Assembly (NCBI GenBank): GCA_963700785.1
Contig: CAVOYZ010000018.1
Location: 17,410 to 81,409 of the forward strand
Direction: 5' to 3'
DNA: 64,000 bases
Origin: CAXMST01 sp963700785
GTDB taxonomy: Bacteria; Actinomycetota; Thermoleophilia; Solirubrobacterales; 70-9
In this document: one piece after another, positions 37,102 through 47,200 of the stretch
Layout of the letters: every line of letters begins with the position of its first letter
How positions within the stretch are numbered: the stretch's first letter is position 1
Made by a program: the position numbers and the translations under genes
The notes under the pieces: generated by a model
Database searches by the model: none
What the model saw: the letters and a program-made list of their open reading frames with translations, nothing else
What the model was told of the DNA's origin: nothing

Positions 37102-37923
37102 GTGCCGCTGCTGCCCTTCGCACAGATCGATCTGCCGGGCGACCTCGCGCTCGCCGACGGGCGCTACGTGGCGCGCCCGGAGGGCGAATCGGAGGCCGCC
37201 CCCGACGTGCTCGCGGTCCGGACCCTCGGTGCCGCCCGGGCCCGCTCGCGACGCCGGCGGGGCAGGCCGGTTGCGCTCGAGGGCGAGCCGGGCGCGACGC
37301 CGCTGCAGCTGACGCGACTGACGCTGATCAAGGCGCGGCCGTTCGAGGACGAGGCCGCCGCCGCGGACTGGCTCGAGCGGGTCGGCTCCGATCGAGAGCT
37401 GGCGGATCAGCTGCTGGTCGAGATGACCCGGACCGTCAACCGGGCGCTGCTCGCCCATCGGGTCGCCGCCCCGGACCCCTACGCCGCCGACGTCGATCCG
37501 ACCCGCAGCACCGCGGTCCGCTTCGGCTACGGCAGCGGCGAGGACGTTGCCGACGGGCGCTGGACGGCGGCCGCCGAGCTGCCGGAGGCGCAGCGGCGCA
37601 GCCTGCGCGCGCAGATGATCGACAGCGTCGGGGCCCAGGAGCGGGTCGCGGCGGTCCTCGGTGGCCGCGACTCGGTCGCCGCGCACGAGGCGTTGCTGGT
37701 CGAGGCCGAGTTGGCGGCCCGCGAGCAGCGGCCGGCGCTCGCGGCGCTGACCCTGGCAGCGGCGCTGGAGTCGCTGGCCCGCTCCGGGGGCGATACCGGC
37801 GAGGCCGCCGGGCCCGCCGAGGAGCTTCGCGAGCGGGCGCTCAGCGGGCGCCCGATCGACCGGCGGACGCTCTCGGAGACGCTGCGAATGGCGCGGCGGG
37901 CGATCCGCGCGGAGGCGCGGTGA
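37102..37923 (+). CDS. Conserved-looking hypothetical protein, unknown function
   Basis: A 273-residue protein I do not recognise. It starts PLLPFAQIDLPGDLALADGRYV, has an Arg-rich turn (ARARSRRRRGRP), and is otherwise acidic and helical (HEALLVEAELAAREQRPALAALTLAAALESLARS). No membrane segment, Cys cluster or nucleotide motif is visible. The GTG start lies nine bases after TAGGCT. The frame is full length, GC-rich at third positions like its neighbours, and ends 22 nt before the convergent sirtuin gene. Confidence 0.6.
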   Translation: MPLLPFAQIDLPGDLALADGRYVARPEGESEAAPDVLAVRTLGAARARSRRRRGRPVALEGEPGATPLQLTRLTLIKARPFEDEAAAADWLERVGSDRELADQLLVEMTRTVNRALLAHRVAAPDPYAADVDPTRSTAVRFGYGSGEDVADGRWTAAAELPEAQRRSLRAQMIDSVGAQERVAAVLGGRDSVAAHEALLVEAELAAREQRPALAALTLAAALESLARSGGDTGEAAGPAEELRERALSGRPIDRRTLSETLRMARRAIRAEAR

Positions 37924-37945
37924 GCGCGCGCCGCGGGCGCGGGCG

Positions 37946-38707
37946 CTAGCCGAGCGCCGCGAGGACCGCCGGCAACTGCTCGGCAACATCGCCGCCGAGC
38001 CGCACCGCGGCCTGCCGGTCATAGGGCGTCGAGCTCTGGGTGATGATCGCCACCCGGCCGCCGCCGGCGAGCGTCAGCTCGGGCAGGCCCGCGACCGGAA
38101 AGACCTCGAGCGAGGAGCCGACGCAGAGCATCAGGTCGGCTCCCTCGGCCAGCTCCCGGGCCCGCTCGATCGCCGCCTCCGGCAGCATCTCCCCGAACAG
38201 CACGACGTCCGGCTTGACCTTGCCCATGCAGGTGCTGCAGGTGGCGACCCCGTCCGACTCGAACAGCGCCTCGACCTCCTCCAGCCGCCAGCTTGCGCCG
38301 CAGGTCGTGCACGAGGAGGTCGCGATCGAACCATGGACCTCGACCACCTCGCCACTGCCCGCCCGGTGATGGAGCATGTCGATGTTCTGGGTGATCACCG
38401 CATCGAGCTTGCCCCGGGCCTCGAGCTCGACCAGAGCCTGATGGGCGGGGTTCGGGCGCTTGTCGCCGAGCTCGTGAAACCGCGGCCGGTAGAACTCCCA
38501 GAAGCCCTTCGTGTCCCGGTGGAAGGCGTCGATCGTCGCGACGTCCATCGGATCGACCTTGGTCCAGATGCCCTTCCCGGGGGTGCGGAAGTCGGGAATC
38601 CCGGAGGGGACCGAGATCCCGGCCCCGGTCAGCGCCACCACCCGCTCGGCTGAGCCGATCAGCTCGGCCAGTCGCTCGATCGCCGCCCGGTCGGCGCTGA
38701 TCGCCAC
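37946..38707 (-). CDS. cobB: NAD-dependent protein deacylase, sirtuin family
   Basis: Sirtuins remove acyl groups from lysines using NAD+. The 253-residue protein shows the NAD site LTGAGISVPSGIPDFRTPGKG, the catalytic His in VITQNIDMLHHRAGS...VEVHGS, a zinc site built by CTTC and CSTC, and CVGSSLEVFPVAGLPEL. It lies downstream of the beta-oxidation fusion gene on the same strand, with a 45-bp palindromic repeat between them. Deacylation of acyl-CoA enzymes would be a sensible partnership but is only inferred. Confidence 0.93.
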   Translation of the reverse strand: MAISADRAAIERLAELIGSAERVVALTGAGISVPSGIPDFRTPGKGIWTKVDPMDVATIDAFHRDTKGFWEFYRPRFHELGDKRPNPAHQALVELEARGKLDAVITQNIDMLHHRAGSGEVVEVHGSIATSSCTTCGASWRLEEVEALFESDGVATCSTCMGKVKPDVVLFGEMLPEAAIERARELAEGADLMLCVGSSLEVFPVAGLPELTLAGGGRVAIITQSSTPYDRQAAVRLGGDVAEQLPAVLAALG

Positions 38708-38729
38708 GGTCTCAGGCGCCGGCCGGCGC

Positions 38730-38774
38730 CGAACGCACGATTACCCACAAATGACGTGGGAAACGATGCGCTCG
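38730..38774 (+). repeat. 45-bp dispersed palindromic element, copy 2 (19-7-19)
   Basis: It has the same 19-7-19 layout as 26050..26094, with a perfect CCCAC/GTGGG apex; the arms pair at 14 of 19 positions. It starts 22 bases before the sirtuin ATG and ends 11 bases from the end of the hydratase stop codon. Orientation relative to copy 1 is opposite, but as a palindrome it can be read either way. Confidence 0.85.
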
Positions 38775-38785
38775 TCGGCGGCGCG

Positions 38786-40787
38786 CTACTTGCCGGTCCA
38801 TTTCGGGCTGCGCTTGCCGAGGAAGGCGGCGATCCCCTCCTTCGCATCGGCGGAGAAGAACGCGGCGGCGAAGCCGGCCTTCTCGGCCGCGATTCCCTCG
38901 TCGAGATCGCCCTTGTGCGAGACGCGCTTGATCTCCCGCACCGCTACCGGGGCCTGACCGGCGAGCTTCCGCGCGAAGCCGATCGCCGTGTCGAACAGCT
39001 CGTGGTCGGGGACGAGATGGTTGACGAGCCCGTACTCGTAGGCCTCGCCGGCGGTGATCGCATCGCCGACGAGGTTCATCTCGAGCCCCTTCTGCGGACC
39101 GACCAGACGGGGCAGCCGCTGGGTGCCGCCGAAGCCGGGGATGATCCCGAGGTTGACCTCGGGCTGGCCGAAGACCGCCGACTCGGCGGCGATCCTGATG
39201 TCGCAGGCCATCGCCAGCTCGCAGCCACCGCCGAAGGCGAGCGAGTTGACCGCGGCGATCGTGACGATGTTCTCGGTGCCGAGCTCGCGCAGCAGCCCGT
39301 GCCCGTCGTCGATCAGCCTCCTGCCGCCGGCCTCGTCCATCTGCGTGAACGCCTTGATGTCGGCGCCCGGCGGAGTAGACCAGCGGGATCGAGGAGGCGA
39401 TCACCATCGCCCGCACCTCGCCGCCCGACTTGAGCTTCTCCCAGACCGTGCGGAGGTCGGCGAGCACCTGCGGGCTGATCGCGTTCATCGGCAGGTTCGC
39501 GAGCCAGGCGATCGCGACGTCGCCGCGCGTCTCGAGCTTGATCGTCTCGGTCTGATCGCCCTCGTCGGCGCGCGGGTAGGCGTAGAAGCCCTGCCCGGCT
39601 GCGAGCCCGAGCCGGCCCTGGGCGACGAGCCGCTTCAGCACCCGGGGAACCGTGAACCGGTCCGGATGGCGCTCGGCGAGCCCTTCGACCTTCTCGAGCA
39701 CCTTGTCGAGGCCCTCGATGTCGGCCTTCCAGAACGGCGGGAACAGGCCCCGCCGCGGGTCGAGCCCGGCGCCGGCCATCATCCCGAGGTCGATCTCGCG
39801 GACCGTGCAGACGCCCTCCTCGAGGATCAGGCAGGCCTCGACCAGGGCCTTGAGCGAGAACATCTCGACCAGCTCCTCGACGTTCGGCTCGGCGTCGCCC
39901 TCGAGGGTCGGCTCGCCGTCCTTGTAGACGCCCTCCCCCCCGGTCTTGACCCCGAGCTTGCCCTCCGAGACGAGCTTCTGCATGCCGCCGTGGACGTAGA
40001 AACGATCGCCGTATGAGTCGCGCAGGTACTCGGCGACGTGCAGCACCGTGTCGAGGCCGAGGAAGTCGGTGAGGATGAACGGGCCCATCGGCGCCGCGTT
40101 CGCGGCGGCGATCCCCTCGTCGATCGCCTTGACCGAGAGGCCTCCGCTCTCCTGCTCGCGCCAGACCTCGGCGACCGAGGAGTTGAGGATCCGGTTGACG
40201 ACGAACCCGGGGACCTCCTCGCAGACGATCGGCTGCTTCTTGATCCCCTGCGCGAAGTTGAGCGCGGCCGTGACCGTCGCCTCGGAGGTCTCCTCTCCGC
40301 GGACCAGCTCGAGCAGCGGCATCACCGAGGCCGGGTAGAAGAAGTGGAAGCCGATCACCTTGTCGGGGCGCTGCGTCGCCTCGGCCATCTCGGTGATCGA
40401 CAGCGACGAGGTGTTCGAGCTGAGCACCGCGTGGCCGGGCGTGACCTCGTCGAGCTCGGCGAAGACCTGCTGCTTGATCTCCATCTTCTCCGGCGCCGCC
40501 TCGATCACGAAGTCGACGTCGCCGAAGTCGGCGTAGTCGGTCGCCCCGTGGATCCGGCCGATCACCTCCTCGAGCCGGGCCTCAGCCTGCTCGGCGGTGA
40601 GCTTCTCCTTCGAGACGAGCTTGTCGAGCTGGCCCTTGGTCACCTCGCGAGCCTTCTCGAGGCCGTGATCGACGAACTTGCGGTCGATGTCCTTGAGAAC
40701 GACATCGATGTCGGCGGCGGCGATCGCCTGGGCGATCTCTCCGCCCATCGTTCCGGCACCGACCACTGCAGCTTTGAAGACGAACAT
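38786..40787 (-). CDS. 3-hydroxyacyl-CoA dehydrogenase / enoyl-CoA hydratase fusion (1-nt frameshift near 39369)
   Basis: A bifunctional beta-oxidation enzyme of about 666 residues, with the dehydrogenase first, the reverse of FadB. The N-terminal Rossmann domain begins KAAVVGAGTMGGEIAQAIAA; SSNTSSLSITEMA and GFHFFYPASVMPLLELV are HADH signatures. The C-terminal crotonase domain has VNSLAFGGGCELAMACDIRIA and IIPGFGGTQRLPRLVG. The join lies in VYSAGADIKAFTQMDEAGG, where one extra C/G (39368-39370) shifts the frame. An RBS GGAGAGAG abuts the ATG, and a 16-bp palindromic operator lies 44 nt upstream of it. Confidence 0.92.
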
Positions 40788-40830
40788 CTCTCTCCGATCG
40801 TGAGATTTGAAGCGGGTCGGAGGGTACTAG

Positions 40831-40846
40831 CTGACTGACCAGTCAG
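40831..40846. promoter_or_regulatory. Perfect 16-bp palindrome, probable TetR-type fatty-acid operator
   Basis: CTGACTG-AC-CAGTCAG is a perfect 7-2-7 palindrome. On the minus strand it sits 10-20 bases before the TAGTACCCT -10-like segment of the HADH/hydratase gene and would cover the -35. It also overlaps the stop codon of the SRPBCC gene. A second site with the same core lies at 52096..52111. Confidence 0.75.
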
Positions 40847-41320
40847 TCGCTGGGCCGGACCGGGACCCGGGCCGCCGCCTCGGCCCGGAGGCCGGCCAGC
40901 GACCGCTGCAGCGAGCCCCGCATCTGCGAGCGAATGAAGAGGCGATCGGTCAGCGCGGCGAGCGGCCCGCCCTCGTGCAGCTGATAGCGCTGCGTCTGGG
41001 TGACCAGGGTCCTGCGGCCCTCGTCGCCCGCCGGCATCATCTCGAACCGCGTCTCGAGCTCGCCGGCCGAGCCGGGATCGCTGTAGGAGATCCGGTGCAG
41101 TCGTCGCGGCTCGTGCGCGAGGACCCGCTCGCGGACCGTGCCGCGGCCGGCCGGGGTCGATTCCCAGACCAGCGTGCCCCCCTGCTCCGGATAGCCGTCA
41201 CTCGGCCGATCCGCGGGCGAAGCCGTCGACCCAGCTCCGCCAGCTCGCCGGGTCGAAGTAGAGCTCCCAGACCTCGGCCAGCGGGGCCGCGATCTCGACC
41301 TCGCCGCCGACCTCGGCCAT
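40843..41320 (-). CDS. SRPBCC-family protein (polyketide cyclase-like; 1-nt frameshift near 41203)
   Basis: About 159 residues: MAEVGGEVEIAAPLAEVWELYFDPASWRSWVDGF is a standard SRPBCC start, continuing in another frame with SDGYPEQGGTLVWESTPAGRG and ending RLEMMPAGDEGRRTLVTQTQRY-like strands and a C-terminal helix. One inserted base at about 41203 (or two missing) joins the parts. The ATG overlaps the padR stop by one base (TGATG), so the two genes are coupled. SRPBCC proteins bind hydrophobic ligands; this one may supply or sense the ligand connected with PadR. Confidence 0.8.
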
Positions 41321-41775
41321 CAGCCGTAGATCTCGCGCTTGATCAGGATGATCGTCTGCGCCATCGTCTCCAGGAACGGCTCGAGCTCGGTCCGCAAGCG
41401 GTCGTACTCGTCGCGGCCCGAGTCGGTGATCGAGTAGAAGCGGCGGGTGCGCTTGTCGGGATGCTCCCACTGGCCCTCGATCTTGCCGTCGGCCTCGAGC
41501 TGGCGGAGCAGCGGGTACATCGTGTTCGGGTTGACCGACATCACCCCACCGGTGATCTCCTCGATCTCCTCGATCAGGCGGTTGCCGTAGGCCGGCTCCC
41601 GCTGAATCAGGTGCAGGACGAGGAGCGGAAAGACGTCGCGACGCCGCAACTCGCCGCCAAACACGTCCGAGGCCCTGCCCGCCGGCCGGCCCCGGCGCCG
41701 GCCGCGAGGGCGCTCCGCCACGCGCGCCGCCTCCGCGGCCGCCTCGGCGACGGGCTTTGATCGCCGTTCCGCCAT
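41320..41775 (-). CDS. PadR-family transcriptional regulator
   Basis: A 151-residue winged-helix protein. After a basic N-terminal tail the PadR domain reads VFPLLVLHLIQREPAYGNRLIEEI, NPNTMYPLLRQLEADGKIEGQWE and TRRFYSITDSGRDEY, followed by a dimerisation helix. It is divergent from an SRPBCC gene and coupled to another one, so it may regulate both. Confidence 0.92.
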   Translation of the reverse strand: MAERRSKPVAEAAAEAARVAERPRGRRRGRPAGRASDVFGGELRRRDVFPLLVLHLIQREPAYGNRLIEEIEEITGGVMSVNPNTMYPLLRQLEADGKIEGQWEHPDKRTRRFYSITDSGRDEYDRLRTELEPFLETMAQTIILIKREIYG

Positions 41776-41819
41776 GACTGAACCTTATGCCCTGGCGGAC
41801 CCGGCTCAACGGGCCGGGC

Positions 41820-41849
41820 TTGACGGCGCCGAAGCCGATGTGGGATCTT
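41820..41849 (+). promoter_or_regulatory. Possible promoter of the plus-strand SRPBCC gene (TTGACG-N18-GATCTT)
   Basis: TTGACG at 41820-41825 and GATCTT at 41844-41849 are separated by 18 bases and lie 40 bases before the GTG start. The -10 is poor; this is tentative. Confidence 0.3.
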
Positions 41850-41888
41850 CGCGCGGAATCAACACCGACCGAAGCGAGAGGAGGCGGA

Positions 41889-42415
41889 GTGGCACAGCGG
41901 TTCTCAGCCGAGATCTGGACCGACTGGGCGCAGACCAGGATCTTCGACTACCTCGCCGACTTCCGCAACCTCCCGCAATGGCACCCGACCGTCGAGGAGT
42001 GCGAGCTGCTGACGATCGACCCCTACTTCCGCAACGCCCGGCACCTGGTCCGGGGCCGAATCGCGGGCCGCCGGATCGAGGCCGAGATCGTCACCACCGA
42101 GCTCGAGCGGCCACGACTGCTGGTCGCGACCGCGGCAAACGCCGCCGCCCAGACGACCGACCGCTTCGACCTCGGCCGCGCCGAGGGCGAGCAGGTCTCG
42201 GTCACCTACCGGACCGAGCTGCAGCTGAACGCCCCCTGCGGGTGATCGGGCCGCTGATGGTGCCGGCGCTGACCAGCGCCTGGGGGGCCGCCGCAGCCGG
42301 GCTCGAGCGGGTCATGAACGGCGGCGCCGCGGCCTGGACTGACGTCGAGACCGCGCCCAGGGTTAAGGCGATCGGCGAGGAGACCGATATGGAGTTCGTG
42401 GGATCTCACCGGTGA
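41889..42415 (+). CDS. SRPBCC-family protein (1-nt frameshift near 42234)
   Basis: About 175 residues: VAQRFSAEIWTDWAQTRIFDYLADFRNLPQWHPTV is an SRPBCC helix-grip start; strands follow to VSVTYRTELQLNAP, after which one missing C in the run near 42234 shifts the frame to LRVIGPLMVPALTSAWGAAAAGLERV, a typical C-terminal helix. GTG 41889 follows an AGGAGG site four bases away. The end overlaps the next GTG (GTGA). Confidence 0.78.
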
Positions 42416-44127
42416 CAGCCACTGCCCCTGTGCTTTTCGCGCTCGCCGCGATCGTCGCGGTCGGCCTCGGGCTGGGCGCGGCCTCGGCGCAGGCCGGCCT
42501 CAGCGGAGCCGCCAAGCGCGAGACGAAGGCCGCGATCGAGGGAGCGCGGCCTGGAACCGGTGAAGGTGAGCTGCAGGCAGGTCGGCAAGCGCGGAAGCGA
42601 CGGCGCCCGCTGCCACTGGGTAGCTGCGGAGCGCCGCGGCAGCAAGAGCCTCTCCTGCCGCGGGACCAGTGAGCTGCGCTCGGCACGCGCGAGGCTGCGC
42701 TTCAAGCGGTCCGGCTGCCGCAAGGACGGCGGCGCGACCGGCCTCAACAAGACGATGCCCGACCGGCTGGCGAAGAAGGGCCTCGAGGCGACCGACGCGT
42801 TCTGCTGGGGCCTGCTCGGGCGCGGCTTCAACTGCAGCTTCGAGGCGCGCAAGTTCGCCGACCGCACCTACGACTGCAGCGGCACGCACCTTCTACCGGA
42901 AGCGCTTCCGGATTCGCAAGCGGAACTGCACCGTGAACGCCGCCGCAACCGCGGCTCAGACCGGTCTCGCATCGACGCTGGCCGCCTCCGGCCTGAGTCG
43001 GCCCGAGATCCGCTGCCGCGAGTCCGGAGGGGGCTGGAAGTGCGACTGGCGCGCCTATCGAAGCTCCGCCGGCTGGACCTACCACTGCGAGGGCGCGCCT
43101 CGGCCGCAGCCCCGAGGCGACTTCCAGATCGACCCGTGCCGGCTTCGCGCGCACCGGATCGATCGCCCCGTGGCAGCGCCAACCCCGCGCTCCACTTCGG
43201 CATCAACGAGGCCTGGGGGCAGGAGCTGGGCGAGCTCAACCGCGCCGGTCGTCTCGGCGGCGACACGCTGCGGACGAACCTCACCTGGGCCGAGCGTCGA
43301 GCCCACCCAGGGCGCAGTACAACTGGGGCGCATTCGACGCGCTCTACTCGCGGATCCTCGCCTCCGGCGCGCGGCCCCTGTTCATCGTCACCGGCGCCCC
43401 GTGCTGGGCGGCGCAGACGCCCGGCTGCACGAAGTCCGGGCACTACCCGCCGGCTCCCGCCTTCGACAGCGCCTGGAGTGACTTCGTCGCCGCGGCGGCC
43501 GCACGCTACCCGCAGGCGCGCGGGATCGAGGTCTGGAACGAGCCCAACTTCGCGGCCTTCTACGCCGGCGGCCCCGACCCCGAGCGCTACGCGAAGCTCC
43601 TCCGGCTCGCCTACGCCGCGGTCAAGTCGGTCGCACCCCAGATGCCGGTGATCAGCGGTGGCCTCGCCGCCTTCACCAAGAACGGCAAGGGCGCGATGCG
43701 CTACGACAAGTTCCTGCGCCGGGTGCTCGCCGCCGGGGCGGCGACGAGCGCCGACGCGATCGGCCACCACGCCTACAGCGGCCGGCTGCTGCGGGACGGG
43801 CACGTGGACGGGCTCCGACTGCAGCTCGCCGAGCTCAAGGACGTGATGGTCGACTTCGGCGCCGAGCAGCTGCCCTTCTGGATCACCGAGACCGGGGTCA
43901 GCACGGCCGACAAGAAGATCGACCAGAAGGCGCAGGCGAAGACCGACGTCAGGGCCTACAAGATGCTCCGCAAGACGCCCGGGGTCGAGACCGTGATCGT
44001 GCATCGCTGGCGCGACCAGCCCGGCAAGGGCGCGGAGTCCGGCTACGGCCTGACGACCCGCAAGGGCAAGGCCAAGAAGGCGCTCTGCGCCCTGGCCAAG
44101 GCTCGCGGTCGCAGCTGCCCGAAGTGA
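42412..44127 (+). pseudogene. Secreted glycoside hydrolase (cellulase/GH5-GH39-like), broken by about five indels
   Basis: GTG 42412 starts a signal peptide (TATAPVLFALAAIVAVGLGL). A Cys-rich N-terminal part follows, then a TIM-barrel glycosidase: LRTNLTWASVEPTQG-like strand, EVWNEPNFAAFYAGG with the acid/base Glu, and PFWITETGVST with the nucleophile Glu. To read it through, frame changes are needed at about 42545, 42884, between 43130 and 43190, 43292 and 43313, each by a single base. The part from 43316 to 44127 is intact. Either the sequence is poor here or the gene is decaying; because other housekeeping genes also carry single indels, I cannot decide. Substrate is unknown. Confidence 0.72.
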
Positions 44128-44244
44128 GCCGGCCCAACCCCGCGGATTCGGAAGGCCGGGGGTGCTTGTGATGAGCGGCACAGACAGCGGTGCCGGCTCG
44201 GCGTAGCTTCCAGCGTGTGAGCGAAGCGGCCAGGAGGCGTGGAG

Positions 44245-47200
44245 ATGCAACTCGGCGGGTGGATCGACCGCGGCTATGATCGCGCCATGGACCCAGGGCG
44301 GGCCGTATGCGCTGGCTGCGGGGCTGAGAACGAGCTTTCCGCGAACTTCTGCACTGCCTGCGGCGCGGAGCTGAGCAGGACCTGCGCTTCGTGTGGGGAG
44401 CCGATCGAGCCGGCCGCTCGGTTCTGCAGCAGCTGCGGGGCTCCAGCGCCGGGTAACGATCGACCGCCTCGCGAGGGTGGCTCCGCCCACCCCGAGGAGC
44501 GCCGAGAGGTCTCGATCCTGTTCGCTGACTTGGTCGGGTTCACGGCCGCCGCCCAGGGGGCCGACCCGGAGTTGATCAAGACGGCTGTGGTCGGCGGCCT
44601 GCGGCGCTTGGCGGAGGAGATAACCCGGCACGGCGGCCACCTCGACAAGTTCATCGGCGACAACGCGATGGGGATCTTTGGTGCGCCCTTGGCGCACGAA
44701 GACGATCCCGAACGCGCTGTCCGCGCCGGGCTTGCAATGCAACGGGCGATGGTCGAGGTCAACGCGGAACTGCCGGAGAGCCTGCCGGACTTCGAACTGC
44801 GGGTCGGAATCAACTCCGGCGAGGTATTGGCGGGGCATGTGGGACAGGGCTACACGGTGATCGGGGGCGCGGTCAACCTCGCCTCTCGCCTTGAGAAGGC
44901 CTGTCGGGCGGGCGAGGTTCTGGTCGGCGAGCGTACCTGGAGACGCACGCAGGGCCGGATCGACTATCGCCCGGTCGAGCCGCTTGTTCTCCCCGGCCTG
45001 GACGAACCCGTGATTGCCTACGAGGCGATCGAGCCGGCAGACATCGCCGCATCGCCGCCCCGTCGGGTATCGCAGCTGATCGGTCGGGCCCCTGAGCTCG
45101 AGTTGCTGCGGGCCGCAGCCGCAGCCGCCGATCGACGGCCGCATCTGGTCACCGTGCTGGGGGAGGCGGGAATCGGCAAGACCCGTCTGTTCGACGAGCT
45201 GGTTGAGAGTCTGCGCGAGACCGAGCGCTCCCCCCGCGTGCTCCGCGGACACTGCCCGGCCTATGCGGCGGGCGGCGCCCTCTGGCCCTTCCGCGAGCTT
45301 CTCGCGGAAGAGCTCGGGCTGCGCTCGGCCGAGGAAACAACCCACTCGCCGCTATTCCTCGACCGCCTCAGAGCGCTGCTCTCCGACGCGGATACCGCCG
45401 CCCCGGAGGGACCGGAGCAACTCGCGGCGGGCGTCGGCGCCGCGTTCGGTCTCGCCGGCGAGGGGTCGGGACCCGACCGGGACCCCAAGGAACGGCGTGA
45501 CCGGCTGTTTGCCGGGATGAAGGCCACGATCGAGGCGCTGGCGGCCCAGCAGCCGCTGGTGATCGGGATCGACGATCTCCAGTGGGCGGACGACACGACC
45601 CTCGAACTGATCGAACACCTCAGTCGATCGGCTCGGGGCGCCGTGCTGATCGTCTGCATGGCGCGGGAGGAACTGCTCGATCGGCGCCCCCAGTGGGGCG
45701 CGGGGCGCCGACCGGCGACGACGATGCGGCTCGGGCCGCTCGACCGGGCCGGGACGCGCGAGCTGATCGCGGCCCTGCTCAGCGAGGCCGGTGCCGCGAC
45801 TGATCCGGCGCTGATCGAGCGACTGGCGGAGCGGTCCGGGGGAAACCCGCTCTTCGCCGAGGAGATGGCGAGGCACCTCCCGGACGAGGATCGAATCGAG
45901 TTGGCGCCGCTACCGGAGACCGTCCAGGCCGTACTCGCCGCCCAGCTCGACGGGCTAGAGCGGGCCGAGCGCCAGCTCCTGGAGCACGCCTCGGTAGTCG
46001 GCGAGCGCTTCTGGGAGAGCACGCTGCGCGACTACTCCGACGAGGCGGGAATCGAGCTCCGCGGCACGCTCGCCCGGGTTCGCGACCTGGATCTGATCAT
46101 CGCAACCGTCGAGAGCCGGCTCGGCGAAGACCAGGAATACTGCTTCCGCCACTCGCTGATCCAGGAAGTCGCGTACGCGCGGATCCCGAAGGCGGTGCGG
46201 GCCCACAAGCATGCGCAGATCGGTGCAGATCTCGAGCGGGTGGGTGGCGAGGAGATGATCGCGATCGCCGCACACCACTTCGACCGTGCCTGCCGGACCG
46301 GCTTCGAGACCGGCCAGGACGCGGAGTTCCTCGAGCGGGTTGCGGCGGGGGCGCTCCGGACGCTCGAGACGGCCGGCGACGCGGCCGCCTCGGTGCACTC
46401 GGCCTCCGAGGCGCTCGACCTCTACGAGTCGGCGCTCGAGCTCGGCGACCCCGACCCGACCACCCGCCTTCGGATCGCCGAGAAGCTCGGCGACGAAGCG
46501 CTTCTGATCGGCCGCAGCGACCGCGCTCTCGACGCCTGGCGCAGCTGCCTGGAGAAGCTCGATCCCGAAACGCCCGCCTTCGCGGCGACGGCGGCCCGGT
46601 TGCACCGCAAGCTCGGAGCCGGGCTCGGGCAACGCGGTGAGCGCTCGGCGTCGATGGAGCAGCTACGCCGCGGCATCGATCTGCTCAAGAACGAGGAGCC
46701 CTCGCTGGAGCTGGCCCATCTGTATGCGGAGACGGCGGCGCTCAACATGCACGCCGGCGAGAACGTGCTCGCGATCTACGCGGCGGAGAGGTCACTGGAG
46801 CTTGCCCAGCGACTCGGCGCGCCGGCTGCTTCCACCCGGGCATACGCAACCTTCGGCCGGGTGTTCGGGCGGCTCGGAGAATACGACAAGGCACGCGAAA
46901 ACCTCGAGGCTGCGGTCGATGGCGCCCGCGAGTCCGACGCAGCCGCCACGGTCCCGGCGCTGCTGTTGTTGGGCACCCACCTGGAGGCTGCCGAGCGCGA
47001 CCTGGACAGGGCTGCCGAGGCCTACCGCGAGGCGCTCGCCATCGCGAACCGACTTGGGGACGTCCCAGCCCAGATCGAGCTCCACGGGGGAATCGCCCGC
47101 CTCGCGATCAAGCGTGGCGACCGCCCGACCGTCGAGGCGTCGACCGATATCGGCGCGCGGCTGGCACGGCGCGAGGGCCTGCCCGACCTGTCCTGCTTCA

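Noticed and set aside
42412..42672. Separate small secreted protein at the start of the glycosidase
   Set aside because: The signal peptide continues into the Cys-rich part and the barrel if single-base shifts are allowed, so it is the N-terminus of the broken gene.
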